A stretch of 64,000 bases of DNA from Tomocerus qinae. Lineage: Eukaryota; Arthropoda; Collembola; Entomobryomorpha; Tomoceridae. The notes beneath the pieces are model-generated. The model saw nothing but the letters and a program-made list of their open reading frames with translations, had not been told where the DNA came from and ran no database searches. Location: the NCBI GenBank assembly GCA_020055645.1, contig CM034546.1, positions 124,951,875 through 125,015,874 on the forward strand, given 5' to 3'. Shown piece by piece: positions 23,017 through 34,900 of the stretch (within the stretch, counting starts at the first letter, position 1; every line of letters begins with the position of its first letter). The position numbers were made by a program, and so were the translations under genes.

Positions 23017-26000
23017 TTAAGCCAAAATATTCTCTTTTTGCCTCTGTATAGATTTCATTAATGGCATAATGTGCATTGAAAGATAGTTTTTCCAATCGCG
23101 CTGGTGTTCGGCACCCTCAATCAGATTTTGCAGGGGGTCAAAATTCACAAGATTTTCATATTCCAAATTGCAGAGTTTACGATTGCAGACTATTTTGTAT
23201 TTTTTCCATCAAAATTACTTGGCGTTTCTTAAATTCGTTACTTTCCAAATAACTGACACAAGGCTTAGTTCCTGTAGGAATTGAACTGATTGCACGAATT
23301 TGCAACTTGCACTCTTGCCAATTAAAGTAAGCATTTGGTTTACAGGAATGGTCAAAGGCTGAGGACTCGATGAAAATGGCTGATCCGATTATTGCATTTT
23401 TATCTCGAATGGGAAGTGCATTTGTACTCCAGGCGGCAGCCAGTCGAAGCAAATGATTCACACCGTCGTCATTATTGACATGAAGTTGTTCTTGTCCTAA
23501 TTCCTTGGACATATATTCGCAGACTTTGGTCAGCCTGATATCAGTTTTTAATTCTGATTGGTGGGCCAACAGGTCAAAGAAACTTCTCTCTGTTCCATCA
23601 TATAACTGATATTTTTTTTCTCCATGTTCTGGTTTCAGTTTTAGCATAGCAAATAATCGAAATATTTGACGATTGAACTCGCTTGATACGTAAACATTCG
23701 AGAGAGCTTTAAAAAATTCGGATTTACATTCAAAGCTGTGACCGTCTTTCCAATCCTTTACCTGACACCTTTTGTTGCAATAATACATCAGGAGACAATT
23801 GCTGCAACGCAAAAGCTTTGATGATTTCTCAAAGCAATTGTCACATCTCTTTCCTAGGTAATAAAAATATAATTTATATTACATGAGTACCAAAATTATA
23901 TGAGTATATCATGCATAGTTCATAATACTTGAAGTAATTGCAGTTGGATTGCAGCTAACAGCGTAAATAAAGTTTCTGCCAGATGAAACACTTTTTGTAA
24001 ATTGGCTGCATTTAGGCAGCGGTACCCCATTCCCAGTCAGTGCACGTTTTACCCCCTTTAGGCTTTTTTTACAGTTTATACCACTTTTTACAGCGTAAAT
24101 AGTATTCAGAAAAGGACACAGTCGAGGGTAAAGGGTTACCGCATGAAAAATTATGAGAAAAACTATTTGATTTTTAAGGCATTGTCAACCTTATCCATTT
24201 GTGATTTGATTACCAAAAATATTGTTTTTATTTGGTAATTTTCGGTATATAGTGAAAACTCGTATTCTCAGTTTTGGCTTCATTCAGTAATACCCCAGAA
24301 ATTAGCAAAATATTCGTAAATCTTTCACAAATATTAATAAACTAGTGCTGAATCCACAAGAAAAAGTTTCGTGTGAAAATCATGTCATTTTCATACACGC
24401 ATTTAATTATACAAATGTTCACACATTAAAGTTGTCAGTTAAACACAGGAAGTATTTTGCATTAGTAAATACAGTCATAATTATGTAAAAAGGCTCCCAG
24501 TAATGTGGGACTAAAGTTTGAAAAGTAGGCATCCATAAAAAATTGGCAGAATTAGAATTATTAGTAGTTATTAAATAAATTCATTGTCAACATTTGGTTT
24601 ATTTTCGAAATATCATAAATTATAACATTATCCCAATATTATGTTTTGATGTTATAATTATTTTGAAACGACTCATATCGGTGCACTATGAGGAGGAAAG
24701 CTGCCTCGAATTGACAAGTATAAAAGAGGGGCGGGGCTTAACTTTGAATGTTCCTATACTACTAATGCTAAATATGCGATTTTAAAATCGCTATATCTAA
24801 CGCTACGAACGCAGTCGGCCCTTATAACTAATACGTATTACTAATTCGAATGTAACGGTTCGAATGATGTATATGTCAATGCTCTCTGTCGATAGCGTCT
24901 GTATTAAAAATGAATTCGAAAAATTAGAATAGGATTTTCAATGTAAAATTTAAACGGAAAAGAGAGCGCGCTCAGCTTTTAGACGTCAGTTTCAATACAT
25001 GTAAGCTCCAGATAGTGCGGTGGTTTAGAGTAAGTGGGCATGCGCATTTTTCTTTTAAGGAACATGCACATATTACGTGTGCTGGGAGGAGGAGGTACCC
25101 AAAAGTGTTAGTTAGAGTCAGCCAAAGCCTCTGCCTTCTGCTTTAGGCCTTGTCCAACATACTGTACAGTTTAGCTATCAGCTTGTGTGGCGAACATTGA
25201 GTGAAAGCGGCACCCGCGAGCCAAGAAAATACAAACACACCAATCATGATGATGAGCGAAGTGCAAGTTGTAGTGTTCTACTGTGTTCTACTGTTTAGTT
25301 CGCAATCCCAACGTCGGTCAAGGGGCGCTGTAGCCAGACAAGTGGCAATTATCCACTCGCCTGGCTCGCTTCGTGCTTCTAGTCTATATACTAGGTAGTA
25401 TAATAAAATTCTGTGGAGTCAGCACTTGAGTTATACATTGCGGATGGGGTTTTACGTTAGGTAATAAGTGCAGGTTTCCTAGGTTCTCCCTACCATACAT
25501 ACATAGGTGGGTGATTTTTAAAAGTCTACGATTATATATATGATTCCTACCTTTAGATTCATCCGAGAGAACCTTTGCAAAAGAATCCAGTTGACCTTGA
25601 ATAATATCTCCAGGTTGAAAACCACCATTATTGATCTTTTTATTCGATTTTGGGGGAGCAGCCTGGAAAATATTATTGCCAAAGGACAAACAAAATGTAA
25701 ACCTCATAAAACTACTATTAAACTATTACCTATTAAATACTTGGTTTAATTATTTTTGGGCTAAAATGTCAAGTTGTCGTTCCTACCTTTGATTTTTCTG
25801 TTTGGCTTTCCTCAGTTGCAAATTTTTTCGAAATGTATTTCTGATATTGTTTTGGAATGCTTCCTTTCCATGAGAGATCTGGGAAAATAGTTTGACAAAC
25901 TTGTTCTTCGATGAAAAGCACGGATTTTGGATTGTCAACACGAAGCATGTAGCCACCGTCCCCCGCTGCGACTTTGAAAAATGGATTTTTGATGACTAAT

Positions 26001-26416
26001 AAAGCTCCCACTGGGATTACCTTTGTCAAATCGTGTCCCATGGTGCACATCGTGAAATTGTATAGAGCCAGACGAACTGCATTTACTCCTTCTGGGTCTT
26101 CGACGACTGTCTCAAGACTGACTGTCTTGTAGGGCGGAGTGATGCTCCGACACAGGAATAATTTTCCATGTAGAGTCTGGTTGATTGAAAGCGTCAGTGT
26201 GGAAATATTAACTCTGTTCTTTGCATTTATTTCCCCTACTTTACATTGTTGACAACTCGAATTTTGTGCGTCACAGCCTCTACAGCCTGTGTTCCATGCA
26301 AGCGTAATCATATTCTGCATCTGAAGCCGATCTATCCAAGCTTGGTGTTCACGCACAAGGAAGATTTTGTTAGTATAATTTTCCAAATTGGAGTTTGCCA
26401 TATTTTCGTAAGCCAC
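23017..26416 (-). pseudogene. MYND/SET-domain (SMYD- or TPR-SET-like) gene with a 3' frameshift
   Basis: Exons: 26416-25787, 25662-25551, 23853-23017. All phases join. Exon 1 has an acceptor at its front, and the first in-frame ATG is four codons later (at about 26,401), so the true start is uncertain. Residues ~1-200 resemble the N-terminal region of TPR-SET proteins (VSLETVVEDPEG, MLRVDNPKSVLFIEEQ). The large exon starts with a complete MYND finger (CDNC...CSNC...YYCNKRC...H...C). The SET core keeps DHSCKPNA and CVSYLES. The GRG-containing S-sequence and TPR repeats are not recognisable. A run of six T at 23200-23205 puts the frame out by one base. Reading one fewer base restores about 60 codons of family-like C-terminus ending at 23017-23019. 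This is either a recent pseudogene, a truncated protein, or a homopolymer error in the assembly. Confidence 0.7.
23854..25550. other. Long intron of the MYND/SET gene
   Basis: A 1.7 kb intron, far longer than its neighbours, containing no supported coding sequence. The short frames at 24,594-24,785 and 25,201-25,398 have no signature. The stretch at 24,790-25,400 is less AT-rich than its surroundings and may be an old transposon insertion, but no terminal repeats were found. Confidence 0.5.
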
Positions 26417-28508
26417 CTATTATTATAAACAAAAATGCATTATTTATTATCAAGTCATAGACGACGCCAACCTGGATCCTTCTTAAATGTTTTAAAAGAC
26501 TTAAACTGCTGACAGCTGTTCAATTTGTTTTGGTTTATCTTTATTTTGTGTATTATATTTTAATTTTTTAATGGGTTCCAGAAATAATTTTTAAATATAG
26601 GATTTCAAATTAAATTACAAAAATGTTAAAAAATCAAGTGACTAATATTGACTAATTAAAAAGTCATGCAAAAATACCGATAAAGGATGGTCATATTCTT
26701 ACCCGAATCGGATTATTCATTGATCATTTAATCAATGAATTGAATACAAACACTCCTTATGCTTAAAGAAATCTCGAAAGACAACAGATTTATGCGACAA
26801 CCAATGACTTCTTTTAAGTCAGTAAACTAACAGAAATTCACAACTCAGTTTGACGCGGTCTGATATCTGAATGTACTATCAACATCAACTACACTTTTTC
26901 TCCACTCTGGCCCCAATGATGATGTCTGCATTCTAATCTAATTCCAATTATATTGCCACATTGCCAGTATTCCCACCGTTCCTACACATGCTAATAAAAT
27001 ACCCAAGTTTATTACAACTTGGTTATTCAATTCCAAGATATCGAAAAACCCGGTTTTTTTCAAGGAAAATGAACTAAACGATTTTTGGGTCTCGTAGGGA
27101 TTTTAGGTTTAAGAGTTTTTCTATATATAATTATGCGTTGTTAATTTATTTCATAAGTGAAATTTGCTGAAATATTTGAAACAAATACCACGTATCATAT
27201 TTATTTCAAATATTTCATTCTTCAAGGAAAATGAAGGTGACATATTTCGTAACGTTTCAAAAATTTCACCACTTCATTACCGTGAAATATTTTAAGTGAC
27301 ATGTCTGAAGCCTATATTATATCCTATAGAGGGAAACGGGAAACTACAGCTGGCAATAACTAGATACACTAGCCTAACCAGTGTATCTAGTTAGGCTACC
27401 AGCCTAAATTTAGCCTTTTTGGAGAAAATTGAATTACTAAGTATTTTCCTTGTATTTCTCCCAATTCCCGGATTTTCCATTTTCCCATATTTCCAATGCT
27501 CCCATTAAACTTGATCGAAATCTATTCACGGAAAATTGGGAATATTCTCAATTCTTCCCATTCTCATTTTTCCCATTCCCAGAGGGATAGGATAAGTGAA
27601 ACCCTATTTATATATAGCTATAATTAATCTTTTACTCTCATTACTCTCCATGCGAGGATATTATTTCTAGCAAGGCAAAATAGTTACATCTTGAATAAAC
27701 AATTAAAAAATATGCAATCATCTTACGATAAATGATATGTTATTGTTCTCTTCCCACTGTCTCATGTAATTCATGTAATACATCAAATACATGGTTTAAG
27801 CATTTAGTGTTCATCCTTAAGTATTTTATCGAGTCCTCAGACATTATACAAATACAATTGTTTTACTGCAAGTGTTTGTTAAAGAAAGAAACAAAATGCT
27901 GATTTATTAAAATATCTTTGATTTTATGACTTTGTTTTCCTTTTGTCCAAGATTCGACCTTTGCATTCCTGGCCTTTCCTGCATTCATTTATGCTTTGTA
28001 AACAGACTTCATCAAAGCATCAAAAATCATATTATCCCCCAACCAGTTTATATTTTTCTATGGAATGTTTTACAATATTATATTTGATAATGGAAAAGAA
28101 AAACGTTCTTTAATAAGATATTTAGTTATTCTATATGTAAATCCTTCTTTCTTCACTGAATGATCAATATTGTACGTATAATAGACTTAGTATTAGCAGT
28201 GAGCCATGATCAGCAGAGACCTGTAGGCTGGCATCAGGGTTGTAGGTCGGTTTTTTATGGTTAGGGTATTTTGCAGGGACGGTATTCTCATATTTGTGGT
28301 AAAGTTGCGATGTCGCAAGATTTGGTCTACTTACGATTTCAAAATAAATTCATGTTCTCATGTCAGTTAGCAGCGTCCTAGCAAGTTTGGGACGTTGTAG
28401 CAGTTTTTGATAAGTTTCCCAAAGTTACGAAGATACTTATTGAAATATTTTAATTTTATATTTTACTTCTGCATTTTTCCGGCATTGTATTTTTACATTT
28501 ACTTGAAA
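26417..28508. other. Intergenic, with hairpins
   Basis: About 2.1 kb upstream of the MYND/SET gene. No gene is seen. An inverted repeat (GAAATATTTGAAA / TTTCAAATATTTC) spans about 27,170-27,222, and an interlocking palindrome lies at 27,358-27,397. The rest is plain AT-rich DNA. Confidence 0.6.
27358..27397. repeat. Interlocking palindromes
   Basis: AACTAGATACACT (27358-27370) pairs perfectly with AGTGTATCTAGTT (27380-27392). The AGCCTAAC in the loop (27371-27378) pairs with GTTAGGCT (27390-27397). Two overlapping stems in this arrangement would form a pseudoknot in RNA, or alternative cruciforms in DNA. Confidence 0.7.
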
Positions 28509-28840
28509 TTAAGTTTCAAAACCCAGAATATCTATTGCATTTAGCCATGTCATTCCACTAGGCGTTCTATGGACATTGATAGTGGAGCCTTCGAAGATGA
28601 CGTAAGCTTCTCCATCCTCTTTAACCACAGACTCCTCTAAGCCTACCAAGGCTCTGTACTTACTACTTATCGCAACCCAGTCCGTGACAGTTTCAATTCT
28701 TTTCTGAGCACCCAGACTGGCTGTGGATGGTATAATATATAAGTTCATGTTAGTTACATAGTTACAAGCTACTTACAGCCAGTTAATACATCATACAGTA
28801 CCACTTCAGTGTATAACACAGCATTTATATATATGTACAT
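28509..28840 (-). CDS. Candidate two-exon gene or terminal exon, unknown (about 91 aa)
   Basis: Exon 28720-28509 has a good acceptor (CATCCACAG) and encodes 70 residues of normal composition, including RIETVTDWVAISSKYRALVG and a C-terminus ending DILGFET. A possible preceding exon (28840-28777) has a GTAAGT donor and joins in phase across a 56-bp intron, adding MYIYINAVLYTEVVLYDVLT. Its ATG lies in a TATATG-rich low-complexity run, so the start is doubtful. I cannot assign a family. It may be the 3' end of a larger gene or a remnant. Confidence 0.35.
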
Positions 28841-28999
28841 ATATGTGTCTTGTGTGTATTAAATGTACATGTATGTGTATGCAATGTTATAAATATGTAT
28901 GTACACATGTACAAGGTTTAGATGTTTATATGTATGTGCATAACAAGATGAATCTAATAAACTTAAAACTACGTGTTGTAATCGGAGTATATTATGTGA
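28841..28999. repeat. TATG/TGTA-rich low-complexity stretch
   Basis: Dense alternation of ATGTAC, TGTATG and TATG motifs (about 28,825-28,945), immediately left of the ZNFX1 duplication boundary. No gene. Confidence 0.5.
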
Positions 29000-29566
29000 T
29001 GAGTAATGGAAAAGTGACGATAATGACTAATCAGCCGTCTCAGCATCAATGCAATTTTTTCAGTCTCAAAGTCTCAATCTCAACTGACATACTCCATCAC
29101 AATATATATTTTTTAATATTTATCAAGCACACATTTTCCTATATCGTCTCAGTATCTACTTCGAAGACTTGGAATTATAAATAAAATGTCTAAACAAATC
29201 CAGTTTCATAAATTCAGTTTTATAAATGCTGCTGAAATATTCTGACGAATAGTATTAATAAATGGTGAGGGATACAATATAGGCACATAATCAGATTGTA
29301 AATAAATGTTAAGCCATTGAAAATTACATTGCAGTGCAGATCATCAATTGTCTCAGCCTATAACAATCTGCAAAAATTCTGCTTTCGTTGCATAATTTTT
29401 ACTAGTCTCAGTCTCAGATTCTCAAAGACTGTTCTTTACATAATAGAGCGGATAACGGGGCAACTAGATATAATAATTTAGAATTGGTGAAGTTGAACCC
29501 TCCGAAACTCCGAATAGTTGCAGACAAAATACATGTTAAAGTATTTTAAAATAATTTACTTTTTCT

Positions 29567-29716
29567 CAGGGCCGCAGCGAGGGGGGGGGGCACCGGGACA
29601 CGTGCTCCCCCCCCGAAATCGAGAAAAATAAAGAAATTTTTTGTCTAAAATCGCAAAAATTCGCTAAAATATTTTCTCGGTGCCCCTCCCGAAATTTTTT
29701 TCTGGCTGCGGCCCTG
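29567..29716. mobile_element. hAT-like MITE, 150 bp, with 8-bp target duplication
   Basis: The terminal inverted repeats are CAGGGCCGCAGC (left) and GCTGCGGCCCTG (right). They are flanked by perfect 8-bp direct repeats CTTTTTCT (29559-29566 and 29717-29724). The CAGGG terminus and 8-bp duplication are hallmarks of the hAT superfamily. The corresponding place in the second duplication unit (near 43,450, ACTTTTTCCTGCATC) is empty, so the insertion is younger than the duplication. It contains a G10 run followed later by a C8 run. Confidence 0.85.
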
Positions 29717-29724
29717 CTTTTTCT

Positions 29725-31948
29725 GTACCTTCAAAATATTAAATACAAAATGAGAATCTAAATTAATACTTAATTATGCCTTTTTCTTACAATAATAATT
29801 ATTATTAAACGATGTTAAAAATCAGCTAAAAGTTTTGTTTTCAAGAAAAAACGTTTCCACCATTAGTCAGTACATCTATCAATTTTACCGGGCTGATGAT
29901 TTATAAAAATAAATAAAAATTGTAGACATAACTTGTGTACCCTACCCCTACCTATGTAAATTAATTCATTCTACTTTGGTCTTCTCACTATCGCCATTAA
30001 TACCAATCCCATTTTTGTCAACCAACATGAATGTATGAATAGCATAGCTATCCACGCTTTGGTTGTTACATAAATGCAATGTAAAAATACCTACCAGACT
30101 ATCATTTATTATTCGTAATATTCCTAACCGTATCTTTCCGTCTGTCACCTTTTACTCAGCTTGCTTTTACTACTCGCAATATTTTACTATGCAATAAACT
30201 GCAAAACTGTCTGTTGAATTAGCAAAAGTCTATTTAGCAAAACAGGTTTAAAAGTGGCCTAAAGAAGCTGTTGACGATCAGTTCAGCTAAACGAGTTCTT
30301 ACGGTACGTTTGATTCCACATTGTTTGGAGATATTTAAGTTTTTCTATTTGCATACAATATTACGTGGATAACTTGTGTAGAAATATCTTGTGCATTCGA
30401 TACACGCGAGTTTTAAAAGTTTTAGAATTCTGCATCATTAAATTCTACCCCCTCCGAAAAAAATTTTTGACATGGCTTTTGAAAATGAGGTATACAAGGT
30501 TTAAGATTTAGTGCCTGCAGAGTTTGTACTTTGTACCGAGGGTTTAATAATGTTATCATTATCATAATATTTATAATAGTAAAATGTATTTCATGGTGAC
30601 TAATTCTTCCCTACATAATCATACTATATTTATAGCCTATAGCTATGAGACAATAATATCTCGGACTTTGTAAAGCCGTTTTCTTAGTGATGAATCAACC
30701 AAAGTATTTCTTCTAGTACCAAAGTCTGTCTTTTCTGTGATTCTGTGTAGTTCCTTGATTTCCATTGCATATGTACTACTCTAAAATTATTTTGCCAAAT
30801 TGACTTTTGCGAAATTATACCAAAACGTTATTATAATAGTGATAGTGGCAAATAAACGTTTAATGGCAAATAGGGCATGAATCACCCAACTTCCGCTGTG
30901 GTTCGATTAGATAAAAAGTTTTTACTATGTAAAAGTGTTTATAATTTTGTGCATAGCTATATCAAACAAATTATCAAGTGAATTTTAAGATTATCGCATA
31001 TCTCCAGAAAAACATGTAGGTACATGGCAATTTTAACTTTAGCAAAATACATATTTGTCTCTTGTCTGTTTATTTAATACTAAACTATTGTTAAATATGT
31101 GTTTAAGAGAAAATCTTCTCAGGGTATTGCTTATTAAAGCACAAAAGACTTAATAATTAAACCTGTTTCTTTGTGCTTCTATTTCTTTTGTTTGTCTACT
31201 AAATAAAGTCCAGTTTTACAAGTACGTGTCTATTTTGTGTTGAATATATAATTTCCATACTTTAATTATTACAGGTACAATTTATCTCACTGATTCTTGG
31301 CCTATGTATTTGTTTATAATAATCAATGTATATGGCTACTTCAGTTTTAAAATAGAAGTTTTATTATCTACAATTATAATTTTGCTGGCAGAATAAACAT
31401 TATAAGTGGTGGCAATTTCTCTAGTTCTAATTTAATAAGTTATATAAATAGTTGTACTTGAGCTAAATTGAATGTAAAATCAGTAACAGTATTTATTCAC
31501 AATTTTCCATTTCATTTCGCTAATAACAAATACTGAAGGCCAAAAGGCAAGTAAAATTATGACTACCTACACTACCTACGAAAACTAAACTGCTACACAA
31601 TACAATACTACTACGGGTACAAGTATGAACGCAGTGTAGTGTAGTACATTGAGATAGTGTACTACCGCATGCAAAAAAATTATTTATTTATTTATTATTC
31701 CGATTACCGGTGAAATGGCGCTTCTTCATAGTTGAAGTTGAATGTGGGAATGCAAAATACAAAGTGTCTGAAGGAGAGTAAAGAAAATTTGGATTTTACT
31801 TCAAAGCTAGAGTAAAACCTTAATATAAAAAGTGAGATAGAAAAATTAACCAAATTTTTAGCTTCTGAAAATATTTATTTTGGTTTTAACAGATTTAAGT
31901 GTTGCTCTCAGCCAATTGTGGTCACTTTCGTAGTGACGACTGACGACT
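29725..31948. other. 5' flank of ZNFX1 copy 1
   Basis: AT-rich DNA homologous to the upstream region of copy 2, probably holding the promoter and any non-coding first exon. Shared blocks (for example around 30,870-30,920 and 44,690-44,740) stand out above the background, but no TATA box or start site could be fixed. The short frames (29,966-30,148) are not coding. Confidence 0.5.
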
Positions 31949-34900
31949 ATGGAGTCAATAATGAGCGGACTCCGGAGAGGGAGAGGTAACCGAGGAAGGG
32001 GTCAACTCGGCATTGGATCGCGTGGGGGCAGCCAAAGGGGAAGTTTTCAAAATATATTGCAAAGAATTCCCCCAAGATCACACAATGGAGGACCAGGCGG
32101 AAATGGTCACTCATCTAACTATGGTGGTCAGAACCAGAGAGACAGCAGGTAAGTGGGAAAACTAGTTCATAGTTGGTCGATTTAGTTAAAATTCAATGTT
32201 TAAATGTTTGAACAAAATACGAACAAAAGGACACGATTTGACAGTTATTTTTGTTGTACGCAGGAATCAATTGGGGTTTAGAAAACTTTTGGACATTTTA
32301 AAAAAGGATCCCGATGCAGCTGTTGTCGAATTAAATCGACTTACTTTGGAGTTTACTAAACTCGTGGCTCAAACCGAAATTCAAATGGATTGGTTAATTT
32401 TGTTAGTTGAAATTATCGGTCAAAAGCTGTGCAGCGAAGACGTGAATCTGAAACCGATGAGAAATCCCCTTCTTGCCAAAGTTTGTACTCGTGAATTCAT
32501 GAAGCATTTATGGGGCGTCACCTATAAGCTTATTCAAGGAGGTGCGACTGTTTCAGTTTTGAACTTGTAAGTATTCTTTTATTTTTGTTATGATCTGAAT
32601 CTAAGATTTATATTAAATATTCAAAATATTTGTTTCAAATTATTATACAATCTCTTGCAGATTATATAATTTTCAATTATTTTCAGGACCACTGATGGAG
32701 CAAATGAAGTGGATAAATCCCCAGTTAAAGTATTTCCTAATATGCTATCTTTTTATCAAGAAGTTAGCAAAATTATGCCAACATTAGCCATTGATTTGCT
32801 GCCTGAGAATGTTGCAGCAGCCAAACTGGCTTTGAAAATGTTAAAAGATTGTACTGGGGATGTAAATACCCAAACAATCTATTCAAACTTAGAAACAGAG
32901 TTTACAAAGTTAGAAAGCAGTTTGCAAGAATGTATTGCTGATGCGAAAATGAAACAATTAAAAGCCGGAAGTGAAAATTTTCAAAGCAGACCTTCTCGAA
33001 GGACAGCGTTTACTAAGGGAGAAACAGAGAGGCTTTATTTGGAAAATCCTCCTGAAGATTTCAGAACTATTTCTGTTGCTCCACTAAAAGATGAACTTCG
33101 AAGTGAGGAAGCTCCTTTTTTAAGACCGTGCATTGAGAGAGGTAGTTATCCTTCTGCTGATACTTACTTGGACGTACATTTTCGACTTTTACGAGAAGAT
33201 TTTATGGCACCATTGCGAGAAGGAATACAGGATTATCTCAAATTCAGGTGAGTTAACACCTTTTAATTAAATTACATCCTAGAGGTATGAAATAGTTCCC
33301 CTTCGATTTTCCAAATGGTACTATTATTTCTATTGTCCTAAATATTATCTGTGAAATTCGTGTTAACCATGGCAGAGCAGAATCCTTAGCGCCCTGGGAT
33401 CTAAGACGTTTATTTAGATGGCTGTACATTATCACTGGTTTTGTAATACTTGGCAATAATGGATCGTTTTTAAAAAAAAATCTTTGTGATGCTTATATTT
33501 TAGTCATGAATATTCGACCCAAAATAAAAGAATGCCGTTTGGAACTGTCCGCATATACCGAGATGTTCAAATAGTGAAAGTTAAGCTAGATGGGGATATC
33601 ACGGTATATTCACTTAAATTCTCAATGAACAATTTCAAAAAACTTAACTGGGAAAAATCTAAACGGTAAAAAAATTTGAATATATTTATCATGGACTTCA
33701 TAATATACAATATTTGGTGATAGCACTTGTACAAAAAAGTATAATTTGCTCTCCATTTTCAGATTATTAACCGGTTCTTTGTTATGCCTCACTTCCGATA
33801 ATTTTCAAAGCATGTATTTAGCGACAGTTGTATTTCGTCGTTTGGAAGATCTTAAGCAAGGCATCGTTGATGTGACTTGGGAAGGGCTTAAACCAGAAAT
33901 AGACAAAAACAAATCAATGTTAATGATGGAGTGTGAAGTTTACTACGAAGCTTACAGGTAAACTATCACACTATTATATATTTAGAGTAACTTATGTAAT
34001 ATATAACGTATTTTCCGAATTAGTTGACCAGGGTCAACCATTGTTTCAACCATGCCGTTCATGCGAAAAATAAATAGATGACCCCCTAAAACGAACAGGG
34101 TCAATTATTGTTTCAAGGCAAATGCTAAATTTTTTACTTTTTTTATACTTTTTTAAAATAAGTGGAAAGGACAAAGTACAAAATGTCAAATGAAGAAAAT
34201 ACAAGTAAATTAAAAGTTATTAAGAATATATTCAATTATCGGTAATCTATTTCTATTAGTCGTACGAAGAAAGAATTGTGACAGTAGAACTTTCTTAGAC
34301 AAAAATCCATTTTCCTCCATTAATTTGGTTTTCGAAGTCTTATTAGACTTTGCGTAGTATTTAATTGTAATGCTACTTTATGTATATGCCGTTTAGTTGT
34401 ATGCAGTCCGCTAAATTGTATAGTACAATCGGTTATCTTAATAAATTCCGAATGAGATTGTATTTTACTGGTCTTTTAGGAGTAGTTTGGATATGACCTT
34501 CTGAGGTGGACATTTTCACTAAAATGACAGTATCCTGACTGTATCCTGACTTAAGCTAAGCTGGAGTGATTGTATATTACCTATCATAATCTAAGTAATC
34601 CTAATTTCAAATTCATCACATTTTCCATGCAAATACTCAACTATGTGTGTACTAGTATGTGTAGGTCATATTATGCATTGCCACTATACAAAATAGGGGG
34701 GTCAATTATTTCGAAGAGGGTCAACTAATGTTTGAAGGCACTTGATAACGTAAAAATATAATAGTTGACCCGGAGGGGGTCAACTATTTTGAACAGGGTG
34801 AATTAATTCGGAAAATACGGTAGGTTAGTATATTATCCAGGTGGTGTCATGTCTGTTTCAATTTGTAGACATACTCTTGCTGCTTTACAAGAAATTGAGT

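Noticed and set aside
25201-25398. Short plus-strand frame inside the MYND/SET intron
   Set aside because: No ATG context, domain or conserved feature; the frame is expected by chance in this less AT-rich patch.
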